Positions 11,645 through 23,050 of a stretch of DNA of 64,000 nucleotides are shown here, one piece after another. The DNA is from Semisulcospira habei (lineage: Eukaryota > Mollusca > Gastropoda > Semisulcospiridae): contig BTPG01000005.1 of assembly GCA_036245525.1 (NCBI GenBank), positions 183,636,691 to 183,700,690 of the forward strand, in the 5' to 3' direction. Positions within the stretch are counted from its first letter, which is position 1. Each line of letters starts with the position of its first letter. Made by a program: the position numbers and the translations under genes. Below the pieces are notes generated by a model. The model worked only from the letters and a program-made list of their open reading frames with translations, was not told the origin of the DNA and did not search any database.

Positions 11645-12643
11645 CTGCTTTCTGACTTGAACGCAAAGCTGCCTGTACAGGCTCGGGTCACAAGCACGAC
11701 CGATCACCTGCTTTCTGACTTGAACGCAAAGCTGCCTGTACAGGCTCGGGTCACAAGCACGACCGATCACCTGCTTTCTGACTTGAACGCAAAGCTGCCT
11801 GTACAGGCTCGGGTCACAAGCACGACCGATCACCTGCTTTCTGACTTGAACGCAAAGCTGCCTGTACAGGCTCGGGTCACAAGCACGACCGATCACCTGC
11901 TTTCTGACTTGAACGCAAAGCTGCCTGTACAGGCTCGGGTCACAAGCACGACCGATCACCTGCTTTCTGACTTGAACGCAAAGCTGCCTGTACAGGCTCG
12001 GGTCACAAGCACGGCCGATCACCTGCTTTCTGACTTGAACGCAAAGCTGCCTGTACAGGCTCGGGTCACAAGCACGGCCGATCACCTGCTTTCTGACTTG
12101 AACGCAAAGCTGCCTGTACAGGCTCGGGTCACAAGCACGACCGATCACCTGCTTTCTGACTTGAACGCAAAGCTGCCTGTACAGGCTCGGGTCACAAGCA
12201 CGGCCGATCACCTGCTTTCTGACTTGAACGCAAAGCTGCCTGTACAGGCTCGGGTCACAAGCACGACCGATCACCTGCTTTCTGACTTGAACGCAAAGCT
12301 GCCTGTACAGGCTCGGGTCACAAGCACGACCGATCACCTGCTTTCTGACTTGAACGCAAAGCTGACTGTACAGGCTCGGGTCACAAGCACGACCGATCAC
12401 CTGCTTTCTGACTTGAACGCAAAGCTGCCTGTACAGGCTCGGGTCACAAGCACGACCGATCACCTGCTTTCTGACTTGAACGCAAAGCTGCCTGTACAGG
12501 CTCGGGTCACAAGCACGACCGATCACCTGCTTTCTGACTTGAACGCAAAGCTGCCTGTACAGGCTCGGGTCACAAGCACGACCGATCACCTGCTTTCTGA
12601 CTTGAACGCAAAGCTGCCTGTACAGGCTCGGGTCACAAGCACT
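11645..12643. repeat. 63-bp tandem repeat, 16 copies, open on both strands
   Basis: The unit begins CTGCTTTCTGACTTGAACGC. It is 63 bases, exactly 21 codons, and almost invariant: an A/G change (ACGACC/ACGGCC) marks copies 6, 7 and 9, and one C/A change marks copy 12. Because the period is a multiple of three, frames stay open on both strands (about 399 and 325 codons). The plus product repeats NAKLPVQARVTSTTDHLLSD; the minus product repeats RACDPSLYRQLCVQVRKQ. I see no promoter, splice signal or domain, and prefer a minisatellite to a gene. Confidence 0.95.
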
Positions 12644-12747
12644 ACTGAAGCAGTGGAGGTTTCTTACTTTGGCCTAGATAACCTGTCGATAAGACATACG
12701 GACATGGCTTCACGCGAACAAAGGAAACATAAACAACCAACGAGAGA

Positions 12748-12749
<2 letters not shown>

Positions 12750-12843
<94 letters not shown>

Positions 12844-12915
12844 GTGTACACTATGAGGTGAAGGTGAGGTGTGAGAGAGAGAGAGAGACGTGTACACTAT
12901 GAGGTGAAGGTGAGG
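12750..12915. repeat. (GA)n microsatellite with duplicated flank
   Basis: (GA)n spans 12750-12841. The following segment GACGTGTACACTATGAGGTG occurs twice, separated by a short (GA)n, so the array edge was duplicated. Confidence 0.95.
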
Positions 12916-13029
12916 TAAGTGCCACGTGAACAAATTGTCCTTGGGCCGACGTTGTTCTAGACTGGTCTCTTCTTTACCTTTTTTTTCCACAGACAGGTGG
13001 TGTTAGAACTTTTTTCCTCCGGAATCCGA

Positions 13030-13090
13030 GAAGGGGGGGGAGGGGGGCAAGGGGCAGGGGAGGAGGGGGCGGGGGTTGGTGGGGGGGATT
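13030..13090. repeat. G-rich tract
   Basis: Runs of G broken by single A, T or C. Confidence 0.8.
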
Positions 13091-13124
13091 CAGTTTACAC
13101 TTTCCTCCCGGTGGAAGCATATTC

Positions 13125-13325
13125 AGAGGTATTTTTGACATCACTGTAAATTTTTCACCTCGAAGATCCCCACCCGTCCAAGGAACATGGATACAAAGTG
13201 GTGGCACCAAGAGGTATAGATCCTCATGAGCCCCCAGCGACTGCGGAGGCACATGAGGATCTATGCCTCTTGCAGTTGAGTGGTGTTCAGTTTTTTTAAT
13301 GTTCTCGGCAATGAGGAGGTTACGA
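13125..13325 (+). mobile_element. H1 palindromic element
   Basis: The core is 13208-13275. The left flank CGTCCAAGGAACATGGATAC and right flank GTTGAGTGGTGTTCAG are those of H1. The termini are diverged. Confidence 0.82.
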
Positions 13326-13446
13326 GGTCGGGTGGAGAGGTTGCGAGGGACGGGGTGAGGTGGGAGAAGACACAAGTGATGCGGGCGGGTGGGAGGAGCG
13401 GGTGGTGTACGCCGGGTGGTGTAGGGTTTCCAGAACTAATTATCAG

Positions 13447-13908
13447 TTAACCCGTTCCCTGCCAGTCTCCGCCCATCGTGTTTGAAATCTTTGTTAACCC
13501 TTTTAGTCCCAAGGTCGGATTTATCAAATTTTGGAGGTGTTGCCTAACGACTATATACCAGCTGCAGGAGTTGGATTGACCATGATAATTCAAGGGTAGT
13601 GCCAGATGAGCTTGGCGCCTTCAGGCGCCAAGCTCATCTGGCACTACCCTTGAATTATCATGGTCATGAAGGCGCCAAGCTCATCTGGCACTACCCTTGA
13701 ATTATCATGGTCATGAAGGCGCCAAGCTCATCTGGCACTACCCTTGCATTATCATGGCCAATCCATCTCCTGCTTTAAATGGGTTAATTAGCTCAAGACC
13801 AAAGTACTCCACGAGTCGTCCCAGGAACGAGAACTCAAAGTAGAGACGGGGGCTCACGAGGATCTATGCCTCTTGCAGTTGAACTATGTTCAGATTTCCT
13901 TGGCGGGG
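13447..13908 (+). mobile_element. H1 element interrupted by an H2 element
   Basis: The H1 left end TTAACCCGTTCCCTGCCAG starts at 13447 and runs to TTTGAAATCTTTG. H2 then interrupts at TTAA (13494-13787). H1 resumes with CAAGACCAAAGTACTCC and CGTCCCAGGAACGAGA, then a right arm only (GGGGGCTCACGAGGATC, 13851 on) and the tail TTCAGATTTCCTTGGCGG. A SINE follows at about 13911. Confidence 0.78.
13494..13787. mobile_element. H2 MITE inside H1, with a triplicated right arm
   Basis: TTAA lies at both ends (13494-13497, 13784-13787). The left arm (from about 13580) and first right arm form the usual palindrome with apex CTTGGCGCC / GGCGCCAAG. The right arm is then repeated twice more, each joined by TCATGAAGGCGCC, giving three right arms to one left arm. 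Arm state CAGATGAGC / GCTCATCTG. Confidence 0.9.
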
Positions 13909-13910
13909 GA

Positions 13911-14050
13911 GCTGCATGGGTAACTCAGTCGACTCTCGTCCGAAACGTTCGCGGCTTTGACCCAGCCGGGCGGTCAAAATTATGTTCAGACACTTTTCAC
14001 TGGCGCCCCGTCTTTAAAAATCACCTCCGTGGTGGACAAAAGAGGTTAAC
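13911..14050 (+). mobile_element. tRNA-derived SINE (family B), diverged
   Basis: The head GGGTAACTCAGTCGACTCTC and B-box-like CGGCTTTGACCC are followed by the family body (CCCCGTCTTTAAAAATCACC, GTGGTGGACAAAAGA). It matches 62893-63050 and the reverse copy at 31350. Confidence 0.75.
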
Positions 14051-14200
14051 CCGTTCAGTGGCGAGAAAATCTGAAATTCACACATCTGCAAGAGGCATAG
14101 ATCCTCATGAGCCCCCGCAGTTGCGGGGGCTCATGAGGATCTACGCCTCTTGCTGACACCACTTTGAATCCACGTTGCTGGGACAGCTAGGGTCTGTTCG
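14046..14200 (-). mobile_element. H1 palindromic element, reverse
   Basis: TTAACCCGTTCAGTGGCGAG starts at 14046. The core palindrome 14088-14153 is nearly perfect. The flank TTTGAATCCACGTTGCTGG is the reverse complement of the usual H1 left flank. Confidence 0.82.
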
Positions 14201-14586
14201 TGTTGAATGAACGAAGATAGGGCTCGGGAAACTGACGTCATCACGCCAGTCGTGGCGGCCATCTTGTGAGGATACAGGACTAAGCGCTCCGAGGGAAATC
14301 GCTGTTTTTGTAATGTCAGGAAAGTCCTGACGTACTATAAGCAATAACAGCAAGTCTTGCCATCACTGTAGGAAACCGCTCACCAGAATCTGTTTCATTC
14401 AGTGTTTGTTTCCAAAGAGGAAGAAAAATGAAGAAAAACGTGTTGAAACACTATTTCGCTACTATCAGTCATGACTATGGTATCCTCATAGATGGCGGCT
14501 GACGCGCAGGACGCTGCTAGGCAACGCGGGGAACTTCCCGAGCCCTATTGCAGAAAGACAGTCTGCGTCGGCTGGTACTGAGGGGG
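14201..14586. other. Unassigned intergenic DNA
   Basis: Two stretches near 14214-14270 and 14470-14545 share GGCGGC, GGGAAC/GGGAAA and GAGCCCTA-like words in opposite order, suggesting an old inverted repeat. No gene is recognised. Confidence 0.3.
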
Positions 14587-14647
14587 TTAACCCCTAAACT
14601 TTTGACGCCGTTTAAATTTTCCTCTGCAGTGAAGGGTTGCCGACTCT
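14587..14647. mobile_element. Possible H1 remnant beside the satellite
   Basis: It starts TTAACCCCTAAAC and ends ATTTTCCTCTGCAGTGAAGG GTT, like the H1 right end TTTTTCTCGGCAGTGAAGG. The satellite begins directly after it. Confidence 0.45.
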
Positions 14648-17600
14648 TGCCGTCGGCGTTACTGAACACTGTACCCTGCCGTCGGCGTTACTGAACACTG
14701 TACCCTGCCGTCGGCGTTACTGAACACTGTACCCTGCCGTCGGCGTTACTGAACACTGTACCCTGCCGTCGGCGTTACTGAACACTGTACCCTGCCGTCG
14801 GCGTTACTGAACACTGTACCCTGCCGTCGGCGTTACTGAACACTGTACCCTGCCGTCGGCGTTACTGAACACTGTACCCTGCCGTCGGCGTTACTGAACA
14901 CTGTACCCTGCCGTCGGCGTTACTGAACACTGTACCCTGCCGTCGGCGTTACTGAACACTGTACCCTGCCGTCGGCGTTACTGAACACTGTACCCTGCCG
15001 TCGGCGTTACTGAACACTGTACCCTGCCGTCGGCGTTACTGAACACTGTACCCTGCCGTCGGCGTTACTGAACACTGTACCCTGCCGTCGGCGTTACTGA
15101 ACACTGTACCCTGCCGTCGGCGTTACTGAACACTGTACCCTGCCGTCGGCGTTACTGAACACTGCACCCTGCCGTCGGCGTTACTGAACACTGCACCCTG
15201 CCGTCGGCGTTACTGAACACTGCACCCTGCCGTCGGCGTTACTGAACACTGCACCCTGCCGTCGGCGTTACTGAACACTGCACCCTGCCGTCGGCGTTAC
15301 TGAACACTGTACCCTGCCGTCGGCGTTACTGAACACTGTACCCTGCCGTCGGCGTTACTGAACACTGTACCCTGCCGTCGGCGTTACTGAACACTGTACC
15401 CTGCCGTCGGCGTTACTGAACACTGTACCCTGCCGTCGGCGTTACTGAACACTGCACCCTGCCGTCGGCGTTACTGAACACTGTACCCTGCCGTCGGCGT
15501 TACTGAACACTGCACCCTGCCGTCGGCGTTACTGAACACTGCACCCTGCCGTCGGCGTTACTGAACACTGTACCCTGCCGTCGGCGTTACTGAACACTGC
15601 ACCCTGCCGTCGGCGTTACTGAACACTGCACCCTGCCGTCGGCGTTACTGAACACTGCACCCTGCCGTCGGCGTTACTGAACACTGCACCCTGCCGTCGG
15701 CGTTACTGAACACTGTACCCTGCCGTCGGCGTTACTGAACACTGCACCCTGCCGTCGGCGTTACTGAACACTGTACCCTGCCGTCGGCGTTACTGAACAC
15801 TGCACCCTGCCGTCGGCGTTACTGAACACTGCACCCTGCCGTCGGCGTTACTGAACACTGTACCCTGCCGTCGGCGTTACTGAACACTGCACCCTGCCGT
15901 CGGCGTTACTGAACACTGTACCCTGCCGTCGGCGTTACTGAACACTGTACCCTGCCGTCGGCGTTACTGAACACTGTACCCTGCCGTCGGCGTTACTGAA
16001 CACTGTACCCTGCCGTCGGCGTTACTGAACACTGTACCCTGCCGTCGGCGTTACTGAACACTGTACCCTGCCGTCGGCGTTACTGAACACTGCACCCTGC
16101 CGTCGGCGTTACTGAACAATGCACCCTGCCGTCGGCGTTACTGAACACTGTACCCTGCCGTCGGCGTTACTGAACACTGTACCCTGCCGTCGGCGTTACT
16201 GAACACTGTACCCTGCCGTCGGCGTTACTGAACACTGTACCCTGCCGTCGGCGTTACTGAACACTGTACCCTGCCGTCGGCGTTACTGAACACTGTACCC
16301 TGCCGTCGGCGTTACTGAACACTGTACCCTGCCGTCGGCGTTACTGAACACTGTACCCTGCCGTCGGCGTTACTGAACACTGTACCCTGCCGTCGGCGTT
16401 ACTGAACACTGTACCCTGCCGTCGGCGTTACTGAACACTGTACCCTGCCGTCGGCGTTACTGAACACTGTACCCTGCCGTCGGCGTTACTGAACACTGTA
16501 CCCTGCCGTCGGCGTTACTGAACACTGTACCCTGCCGTCGGCGTTACTGAACACTGTACCCTGCCGTCGGCGTTATTGAACACTGTACCCTGCCGTCGGC
16601 GTTACTGAACACTGTACCCTGCCGTCGGCGTTACTGAACACTGTACCCTGCCGTCGGCGTTACTGAACACTGTACCCTGCCGTCGGCGTTACTGAACACT
16701 GTACCCTGCCGTCGGCGTTACTGAACACTGTACCCTGCCGTCGGCGTTACTGAACACTGTACCCTGCCGTCGGCGTTACTGAACACTGTACCCTGCCGTC
16801 GGCGTTACTGAACACTGTACCCTGCCGTCGGCGTTACTGAACACTGTACCCTGCCGTCGGCGTTACTGAACACTGTACCCTGCCGTCGGCGTTACTGAAC
16901 ACTGTACCCTGCCGTCGGCGTTACTGAACACTGTACCCTGCCGTCGGCGTTACTGAACACTGTACCCTGCCGTCGGCGTTACTGAACACTGTACCCTGCC
17001 GTCGGCGTTACTGAACACTGCACCCTGCCGTCGGCGTTACTGAACACTGTACCCTGCCGTCGGCGTTACTGAACACTGTACCCTGCCGTCGGCGTTACTG
17101 AACACTGTACCCTGCCGTCGGCGTTACTGAACACTGCACCCTGCCGTCGGCGTTACTGAACACTGTACCCTGCCGTCGGCGTTACTGAACACTGTACCCT
17201 GCCGTCGGCGTTACTGAACACTGTACCCTGCCGTCGGCGTTACTGAACACTGTACCCTGCCGTCGGCGTTACTGAACACTGTACCCTGCCGTCGGCGTTA
17301 CTGAACACTGTACCCTGCCGTCGGCGTTACTGAACACTGCACCCTGCCGTCGGCGTTACTGAACACTGCACCCTGCCGTCGGCGTTACTGAACACTGCAC
17401 CCTGCCGTCGGCGTTACTGAACACTGCACCCTGCCGTCGGCGTTACTGAACACTGTACCCTGCCGTCGGCGTTACTGAACACTGTACCCTGCCGTCGGCG
17501 TTACTGAACACTGTACCCTGCCGTCGGCGTTACTGAACACTGTACCCTGCCGTCGGCGTTACTGAACACTGTACCCTGCCGTCGGCGTTACTGAACACTG

Positions 17601-19895
17601 CACCCTGCCGTCGGCGTTACTGAACACTGTACCCTGCCGTCGGCGTTACTGAACACTGCACCCTGCCGTCGGCGTTACTGAACACTGCACCCTGCCGTCG
17701 GCGTTACTGAACACTGTACCCTGCCGTCGGCGTTACTGAACACTGCACCCTGCCGTCGGCGTTACTGAACACTGCACCCTGCCGTCGGCGTTACTGAACA
17801 CTGCACCCTGCCGTCGGCGTTACTGAACACTGCACCCTGCCGTCGGCGTTACTGAACACTGTACCCTGCCGTCGGCGTTACTGAACACTGCACCCTGCCG
17901 TCGGCGTTACTGAACACTGTACCCTGCCGTCGGCGTTACTGAACACTGCACCCTGCCGTCGGCGTTACTGAACACTGCACCCTGCCGTCGGCGTTACTGA
18001 ACACTGTACCCTGCCGTCGGCGTTACTGAACACTGCACCCTGCCGTCGGCGTTACTGAACACTGTACCCTGCCGTCGGCGTTACTGAACACTGTACCCTG
18101 CCGTCGGCGTTACTGAACACTGTACCCTGCCGTCGGCGTTACTGAACACTGTACCCTGCCGTCGGCGTTACTGAACACTGCACCCTGCCGTCGGCGTTAC
18201 TGAACACTGCACCCTGCCGTCGGCGTTACTGAACACTGCACCCTGCCGTCGGCGTTACTGAACACTGTACCCTGCCGTCGGCGTTACTGAACACTGCACC
18301 CTGCCGTCGGCGTTACTGAACACTGTACCCTGCCGTCGGCGTTACTGAACACTGCACCCTGCCGTCGGCGTTACTGAACACTGCACCCTGCCGTCGGCGT
18401 TACTGAACACTGTACCCTGCCGTCGGCGTTACTGAACACTGCACCCTGCCGTCGGCGTTACTGAACACTGTACCCTGCCGTCGGCGTTACTGAACACTGT
18501 ACCCTGCCGTCGGCGTTACTGAACACTGTACCCTGCCGTCGGCGTTACTGAACACTGTACCCTGCCGTCGGCGTTACTGAACACTGTACCCTGCCGTCGG
18601 CGTTACTGAACACTGTACCCTGCCGTCGGCGTTACTGAACACTGCACCCTGCCGTCGGCGTTACTGAACAATGCACCCTGCCGTCGGCGTTACTGAACAC
18701 TGTACCCTGCCGTCGGCGTTACTGAACACTGTACCCTGCCGTCGGCGTTACTGAACACTGTACCCTGCCGTCGGCGTTACTGAACACTGTACCCTGCCGT
18801 CGGCGTTACTGAACACTGTACCCTGCCGTCGGCGTTACTGAACACTGTACCCTGCCGTCGGCGTTACTGAACACTGTACCCTGCCGTCGGCGTTACTGAA
18901 CACTGTACCCTGCCGTCGGCGTTACTGAACACTGTACCCTGCCGTCGGCGTTACTGAACACTGTACCCTGCCGTCGGCGTTACTGAACACTGTACCCTGC
19001 CGTCGGCGTTACTGAACACTGTACCCTGCCGTCGGCGTTACTGAACACTGTACCCTGCCGTCGGCGTTACTGAACACTGTACCCTGCCGTCGGCGTTACT
19101 GAACACTGTACCCTGCCGTCGGCGTTACTGAACACTGTACCCTGCCGTCGGCGTTACTGAACACTGTACCCTGCCGTCGGCGTTACTGAACACTGTACCC
19201 TGCCGTCGGCGTTACTGAACACTGTACCCTGCCGTCGGCGTTACTGAACACTGTACCCTGCCGTCGGCGTTACTGAACACTGTACCCTGCCGTCGGCGTT
19301 ACTGAACACTGTACCCTGCCGTCGGCGTTACTGAACACTGTACCCTGCCGTCGGCGTTACTGAACACTGTACCCTGCCGTCGGCGTTACTGAACACTGTA
19401 CCCTGCCGTCGGCGTTACTGAACACTGTACCCTGCCGTCGGCGTTACTGAACACTGTACCCTGCCGTCGGCGTTACTGAACACTGTACCCTGCCGTCGGC
19501 GTTACTGAACACTGTACCCTGCCGTCGGCGTTACTGAACACTGTACCCTGCCGTCGGCGTTACTGAACACTGCACCCTGCCGTCGGCGTTACTGAACACT
19601 GTACCCTGCCGTCGGCGTTACTGAACACTGTACCCTGCCGTCGGCGTTACTGAACACTGTACCCTGCCGTCGGCGTTACTGAACACTGCACCCTGCCGTC
19701 GGCGTTACTGAACACTGTACCCTGCCGTCGGCGTTACTGAACACTGTACCCTGCCGTCGGCGTTACTGAACACTGTACCCTGCCGTCGGCGTTACTGAAC
19801 ACTGTACCCTGCCGTCGGCGTTACTGAACACTGTACCCTGCCGTCGGCGTTACTGAACACTGTACCCTGCCGTCGGCGTTACTGAACACTGTACC
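14648..19895. repeat. 29-bp satellite, 181 tandem copies
   Basis: The unit is TGCCGTCGGCGTTACTGAAC plus ACTGYACCC, 29 bases. Position arithmetic shows 181 units in exact register with no insertion or deletion; the last ends ACTGTACC before GATGGCTGCG. Nearly all variation is one T/C site. Rare variants are AACAATGCACC in units 51 and 139 and TTATTG in unit 67. The T/C pattern shows long block duplications. Units have a stop in every frame on the plus strand; no coding role. Confidence 0.98.
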
Positions 19896-20231
19896 GATGG
19901 CTGCGTGCACAGGAAAGAGAAGGGAGGGGGTGGCAAACGATTTCTTGGTTACGTCACTATGACTAATACCGCCTGGCATCTGGCCAGGTGAGTTCAAGAA
20001 GACTGTTGCTGCAGGTGCGCCATGTTTATCCCCCCCCCCCTACCCTCCCAAGTCCCGCCCGGTCCGGAAGAAGGTTAGGCGCGGTTCGAGCTCCTTCCCT
20101 TTACGTAAACACTCATGACAGCGCAGCGAACTAATCAAAAGGTTAAAATAATCCAAGCGAGGAGCACTTAAAAAAAATCTTTGCCGCCGCGAGCCGTATG
20201 TTCAACTCGGAATGACGTGGGAGAAAACATC
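19896..20231. other. Satellite flank, unassigned
   Basis: No gene or known repeat. A short C run lies near 20031. Confidence 0.35.
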
Positions 20232-20301
20232 GTGTGCTGGTCTGTGATTTTGGACCATACGGCTGAAAGCCGTAAGGTCCAAAATCACAGACCAGCACAC
20301 A
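20232..20301. repeat. H3 palindrome
   Basis: GTGTGCTGGTCTGTGATTTT and its complement form about 33-base arms with one mismatch, apex CGGCTGAAAGCCG. The arm state here is GCTGGTC / GACCAGC. Confidence 0.88.
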
Positions 20302-20539
20302 TGGTGCAAAGAGCAAAGTTAGCCTACAGCAGTTTAGTAAAGCAAGCCGATCCTCGTCAAAACAACACCAAAGAACAGTCAATAGGAGAGAACGAGATGA
20401 GACTGAACAGGAGAAAATATATCAGAACATGCGCGCTGTGTAAATCCATCTGCACGCTTCTTCCATCGACTTGATATCGCCCACAGTTTGATGGTTCAGT
20501 ACAGCCTGTTGTCAGCATTCGCCGCTTTTTGTTTTGGCA

Positions 20540-20692
20540 AGGAAAAGTGGTGTTGAAAGACCGGTACTTCTCAAGAGAAGCCTTGCAGGACGAAAGGTCA
20601 GCGTCACCTGTCATTAAAGACGACCATCATTTACCAGGGTTAGGGTTAGTGGTACAGCCACCTGAATGATGGTCTTTAATGACAGCTGACTT
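20540..20692. repeat. H10 palindrome, uninterrupted copy
   Basis: CACCTGTCATTAAAGAC pairs with GGTCTTTAATGACAGCTGAC, flanking a loop with AGGGTTAGGGTTAGTGG. It is the empty-site counterpart of the copy at 30.05 kb, which carries an H2 at this TTTAATGAC. The outer flank ACTTCTCAAGAGAAG also matches that copy in inverse sense. Confidence 0.8.
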
Positions 20693-20699
20693 CTCACAG

Positions 20700-21384
20700 G
20701 GGGTGGTCTCCAAAACAGGTTCTGCGAGTCTAATATATACCGAAAAGAGCACAAATCTACGCACTGGTGGACAGGTGAAAAGGCGGGCTTCTTCCAGGAG
20801 CGAAGTTACCAGGGAAGGACGGGGGCGGAGGTGTGGAGAAGGGAAGAGATTGATTGTACATTGCTTAACGTCCCGACAGCGACATGCCGGATTTTCTCAG
20901 GACGTGCCTGCACTGCTTGTGAAAAAAACTAAACAGAGTATTGAATGTATGTCGTCAGCCGGTCCAATACGTTAAATAAACCTACGACATGGGGCCTAAA
21001 TAAAGCTAAGACCATTTAGCAACACACATCCAATATCAAGAGCTACAGGCAGTGCAGTCAGTACGGAGAGTCAGTTTAAAAAAGGCAAATACAGGTGAAT
21101 GGACCAAGGGTAGACAGAAACACATACCCCAGAATAGAGGGGAAAACCTACCCTGTGGGGCTGACCAGGGTAACCCTGGGAACTAAAAAGTAGTTAACCC
21201 CACCGGTCCCCCAGGGCAGACCCAGGTGGGGGTGGGTGGGGGGTGGGGGGTGGGGGGGAAGGGAAGAGATGGAGGACGTGTTCTGACCTGTTCCGTGTGA
21301 GATCAACCTGTACAGTCTTTTCCCGACGGAATGGCATGAGAAAATCTGCACAGTCAAACCCGCCTTGTCTACCGAGACACAGAT
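20700..21384. other. Unassigned DNA with G-rich tract
   Basis: A G-rich stretch lies at 21215-21265. TTGATTGTACATTGCTTAACG near 20850 may be an old repeat. No gene is recognised. Confidence 0.35.
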
Positions 21385-21485
21385 GCAAGAGACACAGATC
21401 ATCATGAGCCCTCGCAACTGCGGGGGCTCATGAGGATCTATGCTTCTTGCTGACACTAATTTGAATCCATGTTCCTGGGACGGCT
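21385..21485 (-). mobile_element. H1 palindromic element, reverse
   Basis: The core is 21385-21450. The flank TTTGAATCCATGTTCCTGGG is the reversed H1 flank. Confidence 0.8.
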
Positions 21486-21925
21486 GGCGCTGTTTCAAAG
21501 TGGCGACGAATCAACAAAGAGTCAGTAAACACAGCCAACGTCTGGGTCCACCGTAAAAGTCCTTCAGGTAGGTTCCCAATCTTGTACATGTTGCGTATTT
21601 TTTGTAGGTTTTTGTAGAAAGAGTTATGGAGGAGTGGTGAGGAATGTGGCACGAAAACGTGTACACAGGACGGTGGGGCTAGGGGGAGGGGGCCCCGGTT
21701 CTACGAACAAAAAGCTCACCCTTGTCTGTGTCGCCCTTGCATGCGTTTATCTCCGAAAACCACAACAGCATTTTTACCTTTGATTGACGATAGTCGCGCA
21801 CCGGGAAAAATACCTGATGATGAAAGAACTATCAGTGGTTTACGAACTCAGTAATGCCTGAGCGCCGCTGTTTTCTAAACAACCTTCAGGCTGTCTCTTT
21901 CCATTCCAGCGGGAGATGAATCGAC
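21486..21925. other. Unassigned intergenic DNA
   Basis: Nothing recognised apart from a G run near 21680. Confidence 0.35.
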
Positions 21926-22008
21926 TTATATCTCAAGTGTATTGCTGGATTAGCTTGGCGCCTGGCAAGGCGCCAAGATAATCTGGCAATACCCTTGAAA
22001 TATATATA
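21926..22008. mobile_element. H2 palindrome, diverged
   Basis: GGATTAGCTTGGCGCC pairs with GGCGCCAAGATAATC. The outer arms are TATATCTCAAG and CTTGAAATATATA, a base state not seen in other copies but still paired. GGGAGATGAATCGA on the left and CTTCATCTG on the right are the worn outer arms. Confidence 0.75.
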
Positions 22009-22224
22009 ACCACTGACTCTTCATCTGATGACTTTCAGGTAGTGCTTTGAAGATGCAATGTTATTGGAGAACTGCCGAATCATAGTCTGACTATGGAGGC
22101 AAAGGAGGAATAACACCCAAACATCTCTCAGGCTACGAAAGGGGATGAGAGCCACACACGCCAGATTACTGCCGCAGTAAACAAACTTTCCCCCTTGCAT
22201 TCTGGCAACAGTCCATACACTTCA

Positions 22225-22460
22225 AATTATATACAATTGTAACTGCACATGCGCGAAGCTACGCATGCGCGTTGTAACCCTCTTGTGATTGGGCAAGTGT
22301 CCCACATTTAATTCTAACCGCACATGCGCTAAACGCACGCGCGCCGAAAGCACACTTCTCATTGGGCAATCGTCCCACATTATTTTAGTTCTAACCGCCG
22401 CACGTAGCGGCCGTAAGCGCACGCGCGTTGTAGCGCTCTCGTCTGATTGGCTGATAACCT
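22225..22460. promoter_or_regulatory. Triple degenerate repeat with NRF-1-like and inverted CCAAT motifs
   Basis: About 80-90 bases recur three times. Each unit has a GCACATGCGC or GCACGCGCG word (near 22247/22262, 22320/22337 and 22398/22420), followed by a GATTGG/CATTGGGC inverted CCAAT box (near 22287, 22360 and 22446), with GTCCCACATT in two. NRF-1 sites and NF-Y boxes together are typical of CpG-type promoters. No adjacent exon is visible, so promoter function is inference; it may be only a GC-rich repeat. Confidence 0.4.
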
Positions 22461-22702
22461 AGTGCGGCCTATCCAATAAGGAACGATAAACTATCAGGGA
22501 TACACAGAGCAAACAAAAGTTATCCGCTGATGAAATCCGATTTGGTTTGAGTAATTTGGGCATCCGGCGTTTTGCCGATAAGTATCTGCCATGGCGGAAA
22601 CGTCAGATGGAGCGATGTAGCTGCAACATTTCAAGTGATTACTGAAACGTTGCCGGTTTAACCCCACCACTGCGAAGAGAAACTCAGTGAACAACACCCA
22701 GT

Positions 22703-22800
22703 TGCCAGAGGCCGGTATATATCCTCATGTGCCCCCGCATTGCAAGGGCTGATGAGGATCTATGCCTCCTGCTGAAGCCACTTTGTGTCACAGTCCACGT
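22703..22800 (-). mobile_element. H1 palindromic element, diverged, reverse
   Basis: The arms are ATATCCTCATGTGCCCCCG and GATGAGGATCTATGCCTCC. The flank GTCCACGTTCATTGGACGG is the reversed H1 flank. Confidence 0.72.
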
Positions 22801-22956
22801 TCATTGGACGGCTGGGATCTTGGACGCTGAATTTACAATGATTTCAAACACAACTCAGTGCGTCTACTGGCAGTAAAACCGGGCGTTCATCTGACGGTGA
22901 CGCTCCATCTATAGCCAACTCTCGGATAAGCTGCAATGAGACGTGATAACCTGAAA

Positions 22957-22962
<6 letters not shown>

Positions 22963-23050
<88 letters not shown>

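Noticed and set aside
14648..19895. CRISPR-like array
   Set aside because: Units are contiguous 29-mers with no unique spacers, in a eukaryotic repeat landscape; this is a satellite.
20637..20655. Telomere repeat (AGGGTTAGGGTTAG)
   Set aside because: Only two units, located in the loop of an H10 palindrome.
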